Origin: Hypsibius dujardini | Taxonomy: Eukaryota > Tardigrada > Eutardigrada > Parachela > Hypsibiidae | Direction: 5' to 3' | Length of the DNA: 24,407 bases | NCBI GenBank assembly: GCA_001579985.1 | Contig: LRSR01004284.1 | Location: forward strand, 1 to 24,407 | The notes under the pieces: generated by a model | Seen by the model: the letters and a program-made list of their open reading frames with translations, nothing else | Database searches by the model: none | Told to the model about the DNA's origin: nothing | Part shown: piece after piece, positions 1-9,711 of the stretch | Position numbering within the stretch: the first letter of the stretch is position 1 | How the letters are laid out: the number at the start of each line of letters is the position of its first letter | Translations under genes and position numbers: made by a program

Positions 1-2299
1 TCGCCTGAAAGACGTGGTCGGCGCTTCCGTTCGTTTCACTTCACTCTCATCGTCGGTCTGCACTTCGCGGTCCAGCATGCACGGTTGGATGACTTCTCGA
101 AAGTCCTCCTCGACTTCGTCGTCGTCTCCCACGGTGAAACGTCGTTGACGGGCAGGCGGAACCTCCTCCAGCGTGGCTTCAGACGAGCTGGCGCTGGTGA
201 TCGTGATGGTTCGGCGGTCCGTCCCAGGTCGAGAGCACTGGTCCTCCGACGGCGCAACGGTACGAGTTGGTGATGCCAGAGTAGAGCCAGCGTCCTTCAC
301 CGAGTCAAAAAAGATGTATTTCACACAGATGCCGGAAATGAACACGAAGGAGATTATTTGTTGAGGGGAAAAGCTGAAAAGCCTGAAAATGAAACAAAGA
401 AAAAGCGTAATAAATAAAGCAAATTTTCACATTTTTAGAGTTCGTTATATAAAGAGCGCAGAATAAATGATATCTCCATACTTACTCTCGGAAGTAGAAT
501 TCCCACAGCGGCATATTCGGTATGATCTGACGGGCTTGATCGCTCAGCAGAGCCTTCTCTAATTCGGTCTGATCCACAACTTCGTTGGCCAGTCTGCTGT
601 AAACGTGAACGAGGGCTAGTCCGGCCGACATGATGAGTTTGATGCGTTGTTCGGCAGGATTGGGCTGAGATTCTAGCTCGTACTTCTTTCCCCTGGGCCA
701 CGCGGTTGGTTGATTGCTTCTCTCCAACTAAAAACAATAACAAATTTAGCGTAACTGATATTTACTGATATGCTAAATGATTTCAGTATATATAACTTCC
801 GTCCTCTGACATCAAAGCGTACCTCGAGTAGGAGGCACAGCGAGCCCGGAAAGAATGTCATGAACACAACGTAGTTCACAATCAGCGACACGCATCCAAA
901 GCAGCAGATCACCTCCAGCAGGGGGATTCCTGACACGCTGCCAATGCCGATGACGAGGACTTGAACGAGCGTGTCGAGTGTCAGAGTAGGTCCCAAAATG
1001 GCCACGCCACGGGCCACGGTTTCCTTGATGCTGGCGCTTTGATTGGATGAGGATAGGGCATACTTGGCGAGGGCGGTGACTTTACTGAGATCCAGCAAGA
1101 GCAGAAAGAACGGGAGAGAATCGCTGAGTCCGTGAAGCTCATAGCCCAGCAGATGAACGAAGCTGGCGCTGAAGGAGATGGAGAAGAAAATGCAGAGGAG
1201 CCCAACCAGACCTGAAAACGCAATTGATTGTGAAATTTACAGCCGAACAATTCGCACACCCGGCCACCAATAAAATGAATCATGCCCACTAAGCAAATCA
1301 ATCAAAAAGCAATTATTCGTTGCTGTAAATCGTAATGTGATAAGCTATAAAACATCACACAGATAAAAAAAGCTCAAACGAACGAATAGATTATTTCAGA
1401 CAGTTTAATTCTTCAATCAACCCTAAAACTTTACAATCCCAGTATCCCACGGAGCAAACATTTTAACTTCTCATCGAAATTGAGCATGCAATGATGCATC
1501 AGTTACATAACACACGTGGCTAGATTACTGGGTGGCAGAGTTCGAACCACTCTTTAGCTGGGCGCAAGCAAAATTTGGTGGCCCGAGTTTGAGCCAATAC
1601 CCAGTATTGTGGCCATGTGTTAATATGACACAATAACAATAATCAGATAATATATTTATTTAGTTTGTAACCACGCAAGGTCCGAAATTTAATTTAATGC
1701 GAAATTTCGAATACCCAAAGACCAATCGCTCTATTTGATTTAGAGGAAGATAGAGCAAACAATCAATTGATAAGTGCTAAAGCTCGGCAGCGCCAATCAA
1801 TCAATCAATCAATCGGGAATCAATCGGACTTTGATCTCTAGAAAGATCTTAATTTCGAAAACCCAAAACGCCGTAGCGGTCAAAGGTTCTTTCCCGTCGC
1901 TCACCTAGCAGATACTTCGAGCCGAGTGCGCTCATTTTGCGGAACTGCAGATAGATGTACGCTGCTGCGAGACAATGTGCCACCGACAGGATGATAATAT
2001 CTGCACTTGGAACCTCCTGTAGACCAAAAACGCAGCGAAAAAAGCCACTCAATGAAGTGCATAGCAACACCACATCTCCACGTGATTCTCCAACATACAA
2101 ACAATTCGACCTCAAATCAAACAGAACTCACCTCTTCTTCGGGACACTGGAAATTCCATCCGCAAATCTTGGACTTGGTGGAGTCCCCGAAAAATGTCAG
2201 AGACATCATCGAGAGGGTCAGCGTCAAAATTCCCGCAATCACCTCCCACGGATGACTGGTACAGAAGAGGCCCTGAGTGTAGAACGCACTGGACAGCAT
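1..2299 (-). CDS. HMGCR: HMG-CoA reductase, membrane domain and linker (5' part, runs off left edge)
   Basis: Partial gene for 3-hydroxy-3-methylglutaryl-CoA reductase, the ER enzyme that makes mevalonate. Coding exons on the minus strand: 2299-2132, 2016-1905, 1211-823, 727-486 and 373-1. All introns are GT-AG, and together the exons encode 428 residues in one frame. The protein matches animal HMGCR throughout: start MLSSAFYTQGLFCTSHPWEV, then KICGWN, PSADIIIL, YIYLQF (76-79 is YIYL), GSKYLLG (Lys90), LPFFLLLLDLSK, ARGVAILGPTLTLD, CCFGC, FMTFFPG, EQRIKLIMS (Lys253) and, in the last exon, VKYIFFD ending the eighth membrane span. Segments 2-6 form the sterol-sensing domain. Residues about 328-428 are the poorly conserved cytosolic linker. 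The catalytic domain lies beyond position 1. The frame stays open upstream of the chosen ATG, but homology begins exactly there, so I treat the upstream part as leader. Identity is near certain; the exon ends are inferred from splice consensus. Confidence 0.96.
1526..1606. repeat. 81-bp imperfect inverted repeat with tRNA-like motifs
   Basis: The ends TACTGGGT and ACCCAGTA are perfectly complementary, and the inner parts partly pair as well. On the minus strand it contains GGTTCGAACTC (B-box-like) and TGGCTCAAACTCGG (loosely A-box-like). It lies in HMGCR intron 3. It does not fold as a proper tRNA. Confidence 0.6.
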
Positions 2300-2360
2300 T
2301 TTCAATTCCGGTCGAAAACTCCTTGGTGGAAGGGATGATGAATCGTGGTCTGCGGTGTCG
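2300..2360 (-). other. Candidate 5' leader exon segment of HMGCR
   Basis: On the minus strand a pyrimidine-rich acceptor (cttcttctccag) ends at 2361, 61 bases before the HMGCR start codon, so the leader probably begins a second exon at 2360. Two good minus-strand donors lie upstream and could supply the first non-coding exon: AAG|GTAAGG with exon end at 2818, and CAG|GTGAGT with exon end at 3452. Which is used, if either, cannot be told from sequence. Confidence 0.35.
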
Positions 2361-2645
2361 CTGGAGAAGAAGTACAGTTCCGCGAGCGTCGTCGTCGCTC
2401 TCCCCGATGAATGCTGCGTTCGCCCGAAGGGTCTCAGAAAGAGTGCGCACAACCGCTGGGAATGCTCAAAACCAAAGTGCAGCGGCTGCGGAAGCCAAAC
2501 CACCGAGTTGCGAGATGTTTTCTGGGAGGTTCCACCACTGACGACGCTGACAGTGCCGTCCAACAACTGCCTGGCCTGGCCGTCGTTCACGACTGAGGCG
2601 AAGTGCATTCCCTATCATCCTATCGTGTAGCAGGATCACTACTGC

Positions 2646-2655
2646 ATCACACCAC
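2646..2655 (+). promoter_or_regulatory. Possible sterol regulatory element-like site
   Basis: ATCACACCAC differs at one position from the classical SRE-1 ATCACCCCAC bound by SREBP, and it sits about 350 bases upstream of the HMGCR start codon. SREBP control of HMGCR is established in vertebrates. A one-mismatch decamer is not rare by chance, so this is only a candidate. Confidence 0.2.
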
Positions 2656-3983
2656 ATCCATAGTCCATGCGAGATTACAATCGTACGGCGGAGCACGGAA
2701 CCGGCAGATCTGAACAATCAGATAAAGATACAATCCTGTCGATTCATCAATCAAGCCACGGTGCGCTAACTGAAACGATACCGAATGAGAAGCGTGATTC
2801 CAGCGTGCCTTCCTTACCTTTCGTGGACTTTCACTTTTCATCCATTTATGCAAATTTTATGGCGAAAAAACTGAAATTAGATCCCGTGACGATTTTGAAA
2901 CTGGGGATGGTGAGAGATCGTGAGAAAATAATAATGAAAAATAAAAATGCCAGAAAATCAAGCAATCAAGCAATCAAATAGCAGATTCCGCTGGCAAAAA
3001 TCAAAGGGAAGTTGCAAGCATTTGTTTGAATGAATGAGAAATGTGCATGAGTGAGAGGCGTGATTCCAGCCGGATAAACTCCATTGGATTTTTCTGGTAC
3101 AATGGAAGTGGATTTCAGCCGTTTATTGCACGACTTTTGGACGTCTATTTCGGACATACCGGCTATACGTCGCTTGTTCGTCAACTCTTAACAACTCTGC
3201 GAAGAATGGCTCCAGCTGCGATGCAAAAAACTATGAAAGCGCTTTTCAGTCGTTTGTCTGCTCGTTATGCTTGCCCAGTATCGATAATGATGATGAAGAT
3301 TCGCATCAATCACGGCGGCGGGGGACAACAGTGGACCAATTCAGTCATTTGTTGGTCACCCATCGCAATCTGCTTTCGGGTCAAGTTCGAAGCGCGCATA
3401 TGGACTGTGGAGGTGAGAGTGGACAATTCCACAAGGGTAAACAAAACTCACCTGTGCATTCTCAAACGTGGGAAAATACAAATATCCGCCCCGCATTTCG
3501 GTAAACAGTTATAAGAAGGGCATCATGCACACATGTCTACCGCATTGTAAACTCTCACATCGGTATACGTACCGGTACAAGAGACAAGAGACAAGAGACA
3601 AGAACAGGTATTCTTAGCTTTGTATACTGAATTTTACTACAGGACACGAGAGCGTAGTCATTGGTCAATGCTAATAATAATGACCAAACCTAGTTAGTGC
3701 ATGCGCAGTGCCGTTGATGTTGTCTTCGTCTACTGACTATGTAAATTATGAGCTGACTTACTCTGTCAGGAACATTATAACGAAAGAACAATTTATTCTT
3801 AAGATTTTTTTTTGTTTAATGAGAATTCAGAAATATACATGACGGTCCCGAAGAGGCATAAACACTTAACCAGTACTCGAGACGGACCAAGAATTGCCGA
3901 TATTACAACAAAGGAATGTCCGGACAAGTACAGCACGAGTATGCTCCGTCTTCCGAGTCGCGAGATAGTCCGCACGCGTACAG

Positions 3984-4099
3984 GTGTTGTCTACATGACA
4001 AATCACCGAAGAACTGGGCAGGGCCATGACCATTTACTACAGTATGGTGTAGTACTAGTCTTTAGACTCTTGCACCGGTATCCGCCCACAACAACGACC

Positions 4100-4143
<44 letters not shown>

Positions 4144-4309
4144 GGACATCAGATAGTCGTGTTCTTAATAGTTGCAATATTCTAGAAGTTGTGATGTGTT
4201 GTCTACATGACAAATCACCGAAGAAGTGGGCAGGGCCAAAACCATTTACTGCAGTATGTCGTGCTAGTCTTTAGACTCTTACACCGGTATCCGATCACAA
4301 CAGCGACCA
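3984..4309. repeat. Imperfect tandem duplication (two ~115-bp arms, 212-bp period)
   Basis: The segment 3984-4100 (starting gtgttgtctacatgacaaat and ending acaacgacca) recurs at 4196-4309 with about ten differences. The DNA between the arms is the CAGA microsatellite plus a 46-bp block that itself recurs at 6143-6188. Confidence 0.85.
4099..4143. repeat. CAGA tetranucleotide microsatellite
   Basis: About 11 uninterrupted CAGA units between the two arms of the tandem duplication. Confidence 0.95.
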
Positions 4310-5244
4310 TTCGGGAAACAACTTACTGTTTCTCGTACTGAGTATACCGTGCTCTTTCAAATCATACGCTTGGGTGATTCGCATTCTCCGCGAGCGGCTT
4401 TTACAATTGTACAATATTGCACTCCCAGCGCGAACACCACCGCCGTATGAAGGCTTGACTGATAAGATTTTTATTTCCATCTCGAAAGCTCGTGAAAAAT
4501 TATCGGCGGAATTGTCGTCTCTGATCTCCCCTCCACAGCACAAGCCCCTGACGAAATCGGATCAGTTTTATATAAGCGCCGCAACTAAAAGTAAGCGGCA
4601 ACTGGCATTTGTGTGTATTTGTGTACTACACTACATATACTGCTCGCTCTGATCAACAATCCATCCGCAACAGTTACAGTCCGCGAGCCGACTTGAGTGG
4701 GCAGCAATCAGCTCTCTCTTTCTCTCTCTTATTTACGAACGTGTGAGACGACGCACATTCATTAGTCGACTTGCATCCTAAGCGCACTTCTACGTTTCAG
4801 TTACTCACCGCCGCGCTTTTACTTTTTCTTCGTCAGTTTCACTGCGAAGAACTACAAGGGAATACCTTCCTGTTTTTTTTCAATCAATCATTTGATTGCC
4901 TGATTGATTCGACCATCAGGAATTTCCGCCATTTTTACCGTTATATGTCATTCCGTTTCAGCATCCCCAGAGACTAGTTTCATGGCAGGAAAATCTTTGT
5001 TTTGAAGGAAAATCTTTGTTTTGAAGGAACATTTATATTGGTCACTCATTGATGTTGAACTTTGCTTCGGATTTTTAGTCGGCCCACTTCGATACTTCGT
5101 TGGTTGACTAATCGTTGGCCTTGGCTGTTGATTCGATTGATTGCCTACTGGATCCTTTGATTCGAATTACTGTGATTCACGCATGGACCTATACTCCTGA
5201 ATATATTTATTTGGACTTTACCTTTCACCTTTCTCACAATAATA

Positions 5245-7708
5245 ATGCCAATCTATGGGGATTGGAAAGTGGAGAATATGGATCCGCGGTTGGCAATTTC
5301 GCTGCAGCATCACCAGCAGCCGGCACCGGGGTCCACCGTTCAGCCGGCACCGGGGTCCGCCGTTCAGCCGCAGCACTATCCGAGGTGAGAGAAATGTCGA
5401 ATGGCACCTTTTTTTTGGTGGGCTGTTAATTAATTCCGACTGGCGTTTGCTCTCACATTGCTGCTCGCGGAGCATCTCGGTCAATTCATGCGTTTATATC
5501 TTTAACAGACCGAAGCACCACCGCAATCCACTTCACTCGAAAGCCCCGAAGGGTCGCTTGCTCATCACAGGTGGGGCGTTTGTTTTGCACGATTTGCGAC
5601 TTAAACTGCTGTCATTTACCGCGGAAGGAGGTTGCATTATGATCGTCGGTCAAAATTTACATTTTCACCCCGTTTTGACGGATGATCCCTTTGTAAACTA
5701 GATCTTGCGTGACAAATCTAAAATTGAGTGCATAGCGAGAGTCTCCAAGCACTGGCACATGCGGCTGTTAATTGCCTTAATCTAGACGCCAAATGGTGGT
5801 AGATGACAGACTAAAACAGATTATGTGTTATATACGTGCGGATCACAGACACAAGCAGATGCACACAGGCCGATGAGTTGGAAAGATAAACAACGAGAGC
5901 AACACATAGAGACAGCCAGTCAGGCACATAGACAGCTAGTCAAGCAGAAAGGACAGACAGACAGACAGACAGACAGATAGACAAACAGACAGACAGACAT
6001 ACAAACAGACAGGCAGACAGGCAGACAGACAGATAGATAGACATGCAGGAGTCAGGCAGGCAGGCAGACAGCCAGACAGACAGACAAGCAGACAGACAGA
6101 CAGACCGACAGACAGATAGACAAACAGGCAGATAGACAGTCAGACATCAGATAGTCGTGTTCTCAATAGTTGCAATATTCCAGAAATTCGGATACCATTC
6201 GTCTGGAACGAGCGGCAGTACTTCAAGAAGCGTTCGAACGACCCAAGCCTGACCAACAGTAGCAAAAAGTTTGTTATCTTTTGCATCATCTATACCGAAA
6301 CGGACATGCAGAGTACGCAGAAAGTTATGGTCGATTCCTCCATGGCTGATGTTGTCTTCTCCGAGCTGATCGAATTGTAAGCAAAAAACGCAATTGGCCT
6401 TCTATTTTTCTATCCGGTTTTTCTCACGGTGGTTAGTCAGATTTCATAATAATCCAATACAGCAACTTTTGATTTTGAACGTGGAGGTTTTGGGGTTGTC
6501 TCATCAAACAATACGTCTCAGCAACAGCTAAAAATAATAAATAAATGGCTCATAAATAAAAAGCTTAGACTGGTAATTTAGTTTTGAATAATGTGCATTT
6601 ATTAATCGTGAACATCATTCGTCTTCATCATACTGTTTAGAGAGCCGAAACAAATTTGCTCGAAGTCGTAAATAAACAATTTTTTCTAAACAAAGTTATT
6701 TCAATTTATTTCAATTTCATGCATAATAATCTCCGAATAAATTTAGGTTTCCAAATCATTTTTAATCAAGCCTAAGGCATTGTTTATTGCAGTTCCAACA
6801 TAACCCCTACAACCAAAGTGCACCTCGAAGTCTTCAGTTATGCCTGCAACACCTCTGCACATAAGACAATCATGTCCCCGGTCCGGAAACTGTCTCGGAA
6901 GCTAACACGGTCGCTGACCCGTACATTCGGCCGACGGTACACGGCAAACAACGCCGTCTCCTCCTGGATGCAGGTGAGAACCCACGCTCGCTTGCTTGAT
7001 TGCGGGAAATGCATGAGTGGATCGAGGTCAACTGGTCGCCGGTCAATTGTGACTCTGGTTGCGCTAAGTAGCAGACTTCTCGCGTACACACACACACCAC
7101 ACACACCACACACACATACACACACATACACACACACCACATAACGACAACACATGTTGCTGTTACATCACCATGATTCGCTTGTTTGCATTGTGGAGCG
7201 ATTGTGTTGTTTCTTTAAACGTTGCTTGTCTTTGAGTGTAGTCCTCAAGTGCGAATGTGAATGACGATCTGCATGTCGCGGAGCCGTCGACGTACAAACA
7301 ACACGGCCACCAGATGTCCATCACCAGCCTGCCCAACTTCACAAAGATTGCCGAGACAGTTTTGACGATCGACGAACTAGTTTCGGGGGAGGAGGGCCGT
7401 TCTTACATTTTATCATCTAGAGGCTTCGAAAAAGGTATCCATTGCGCGATCTGTGTACGAATATAGACAAAGAAGAACCGCACAAGCCGAACAAAGGCAA
7501 ATAGAACGAGAGACAAAAAATACATACAATTAGCAAGTAACGAGACTGGCTGGCAAGCAGTTAGATAGATGTACACTACACAAGTTATAATAACACACAG
7601 GCAGGCAGGCAGACAGAGAAACAGCCAGTCAGACCGACCGACCGACAGAAAGACAAACAGACAGACAGAGAGACAGACAGAGAGACAGAGAGAGAGAGAC
7701 AGAGCAGC

Positions 7709-7751
<43 letters not shown>

Positions 7752-9515
7752 ATAAACATGACACATATTACTCTGGCGTTTGGGAAAATTTCATAGTATC
7801 GAGGGGGTGTTTTATCTCAGAACTGGATTACAGATCAATGTCATTAATAATATTTGCAGTGTCCAGCCGATCGACCAACTCTGCTGCGTATGAAATTCCG
7901 CTGTTCGGATCGTTCTGTTGCCGGACTGCAGTCCAGCCATATTGCGCGATAAAGGAACTTCAAGTTGGACGAGTCAACATCCGAGAAACTCGCACGAGCA
8001 ATAACGCAACCGGCCGACATTCATCGACTGGTCAACACTATTTCTGCACCCTTATCAATGCATTCTTATACGCCTACAACATTGATCGTGATAGGCGTCT
8101 GATGGAAATGGCTATTCGAGTAGACAAGGTAAGACCTGTAGTAAAATTAAGGGCTATACTTAAAGTGACAGCTATTACAGCAAAATTATTAATTTATCTC
8201 ACGTAATAATAAGACCGATTATTTTAAATTTATTCCACAGATAAGGTAACTGAAGCTAAGGGGATTTGCAGTAGCACGTTCCACTTCTACAAAGAGTTAG
8301 AAAGGGCAGTTAATTTTGACAGTCGGTTTCTTCTGACGGCTCTCGGAAAATTCTGTCAAAAGAAAGCGAAAAAAACAGCCGACGGAAGATTTACGGCGTC
8401 GCCTGTACAGCTCTTAAGGATTACTATGTGAACCAAATTTTATGAAGCCCAGTACAAACCGGAACATGCTTTTATGACGGCCCGTCTGTCACGCGAGAAA
8501 AAATGGCAAAATATTAATGCGGATTCTGTTTTTGAAAGGACCCAGAGCGTGCGCGCTCTCGCCACCATTGAGTTGTCTTAATCCGACTAACTCGGATACC
8601 TCTTTGGTCAACGACTCCGTTTATGGCGTAGGATTTATTTGATAAGCAAGTAAAAATGCAGCCGCTTTCTCGCAGACAGGTCATTAATAAGCTCTTCCAT
8701 GCCTGACCATGGAAACATCTTCTTTTATGAGGCAACCGGTTGGAATATAATGAATTAGTGATCATAATCGTAATTATCTCCTCGGTACGACTGTAGTAAG
8801 CATCGTCACGGTTGAAGGTGCTATGCGATTAACCGAAATTTTCGGAGTAGACTGTCACAGGCATGTGATGAGACTTAATTGTTTATATCTGCTTAAATCT
8901 GTCTGTCTGTCTGTCTGTCTGCCTCTCTGCCTGTCTGTCTGTCTGCCTGTCTGCCTCTCTGCCTGTCTGTCTGCCTCTCTGTCTCTCTGTCTGTTTGTCT
9001 GTCTGTCTGTCTGCCTCTCTGCCTGTCTGTCTGTCTGCCTCTCTGCCTCTCTGCCTGTCTGTCTGCCTGTTCATCCATCTGCTAGCCCATCACACTGTCG
9101 ATGTTGCTAAATTGTCTGCTGACTATGGATGTTGCTGGTTTTCTAGGACTCCCGGATAATCAAAAGCGCAGAGCCTAATTGTTTGGAACTGAGAAACAAA
9201 TCGGAAGCTTACGTGTTATCATTTGACACCGAGGAAGATCGACGGTACATCACTAATCTACTGCGCGGACACGTCTACGAATTAGGTATGAACCTTCAAC
9301 ACCATCGTCGATCGAGCGCCAATATTGTTCGTGGTGAATAAAACATTTTCTACGATTTCATTGTAGCTCAATGGGATGAAGCAGCCTTAAACGTCAGAGA
9401 CCTGAAGCTGCGTCCGAACAACGGCAAACAAGAGCTCCGTCGTCGAGGATCCCTCTACGATGAAATCCCCGTTTCCATCCAATCTGCACATTCATCCTCT
9501 CAAATTCGATTTTGA
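5245..9515 (+). CDS. RTKN: Rhotekin-like protein (anillin-homology domain plus PH domain)
   Basis: Eight exons: 5245-5384, 5509-5570, 6184-6376, 6793-6973, 7242-7434, 7860-8128, 9147-9285 and 9367-9515. All introns are GT-AG, phases agree, and they give 441 residues. Residues 1-60 are low complexity, with a duplicated QPAPGS unit from a 24-bp tandem repeat. From about residue 62 ([14 protein letters not shown]) it follows the anillin-homology/C2-like domain of rhotekin and anillin: [39 protein letters not shown], then [20 protein letters not shown] domain follows at about 297-395 ([44 protein letters not shown]). The C-terminal RGSLYDE resembles rhotekin's GSLYHE, which favours rhotekin over anillin. 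These families act at actin and septin structures with Rho GTPases. The HR1/REM Rho-binding repeat expected at the N terminus is not encoded here. The first ATG after the in-frame stop at 5173-5175 was taken as start; an unseen upstream exon is possible. Confidence 0.85.
5953..6140. repeat. Interrupted CAGA-family microsatellite
   Basis: Imperfect cagacaga, cagg and gata repeats fill the end of intron 2 of the rhotekin-like gene. They stop about 40 bases before the exon 3 splice acceptor. Confidence 0.9.
6143..6188 (+). repeat. 46-bp block containing the exon 3 splice acceptor, duplicated at 4145-4190
   Basis: The block (gacatcagatagtcgtgttc at its start) matches 4145-4190 with three mismatches in 46. 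Here it includes the acceptor ccag at 6180-6183 and the first bases of exon 3. The upstream copy reads ctag at the same place. Both copies directly follow CAGA repeats. Confidence 0.85.
7089..7139. repeat. CA-rich simple repeat
   Basis: Interrupted CA dinucleotide repeats in intron 4 of the rhotekin-like gene. Confidence 0.9.
7595..7752. repeat. CAGG/CAGA microsatellite
   Basis: Mixed cagg, cagt, accg and caga units end in a pure CAGA run at about 7706-7751, within intron 5 of the rhotekin-like gene. Confidence 0.95.
8897..9072. repeat. CTGT/CTGCCTCT microsatellite
   Basis: TGTC repeats interrupted by recurring tgcctctc units, in intron 6 of the rhotekin-like gene. This is the same tetranucleotide family as the CAGA tracts but on the opposite strand. 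Confidence 0.95.
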
Positions 9516-9711
9516 ATCCCCAAAAATCGCACGTACTTCGAGTTCCAAAGTTTTTCATCCAGCAGTCAAGCCCAGAAATAAGTGTTCCAAATGCTTTTTT
9601 AACGATTTTCAATCGGAAAATTACATTAGTTTACTGTGAGGCCAAAAACGGGGCGATGATCTTCTAAACAGATTGCGCAGCTTTACAAGAAAAAAACACT
9701 TCCGACAGAGT

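Larger units (their letters stand above)
2661..5244. other. Intergenic region between divergent HMGCR and rhotekin-like genes
   Basis: No coding gene is supported here. The stretch holds short CAATC/CAAGC-type repeats near 2950-2978, a 7-bp repeat (caagaga, about 3.5 copies) at 3579-3604, a 212-bp tandem duplication at 3984-4309, a CAGA microsatellite at 4099-4143, a 19-bp direct repeat (gaaaatctttgttttgaag) near 4988-5026, and a pyrimidine-rich stretch near 4710-4730. A 157-codon open frame at 3041-3514 has no recognisable motif. The promoters of both flanking genes should lie here, but no TATA box convinced me. Confidence 0.6.

Noticed and set aside
2300-2608. In-frame open extension upstream of the HMGCR start codon
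   Set aside because: The family starts at the MLS..HPWEV position; the extension contains an acceptor-like site at 2361 and no homology, so it is treated as leader.
3041-3514. 157-codon open frame upstream of HMGCR
   Set aside because: No recognisable domain, ordinary composition, no supporting splice pattern; one of many chance frames in 2.9 kb of non-coding DNA.
4374-4652. 92-codon frame between the duplication and the rhotekin-like gene, considered as a missing HR1 exon
   Set aside because: It lacks an ATG start and any HR1 pattern, and no donor joins it in frame to exon 1, whose frame has a stop at 5173-5175.
8226-8430. Open stretch of about 68 codons ([18 protein letters not shown]) in rhotekin intron 6, preceded by an acceptor-like ccacag
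   Set aside because: Joining that acceptor to exon 6 gives an immediate stop (ATA AGG TAA), there is no start codon, and I recognise no domain; possibly an old element fragment.
8883-9110. Cys/Leu/Ser or Arg/Gln/Thr/Asp repeat proteins across the CTGT/CAGA tracts
   Set aside because: Direct translations of a tetranucleotide microsatellite in introns; the same occurs at 4099, 7595 and 17617.
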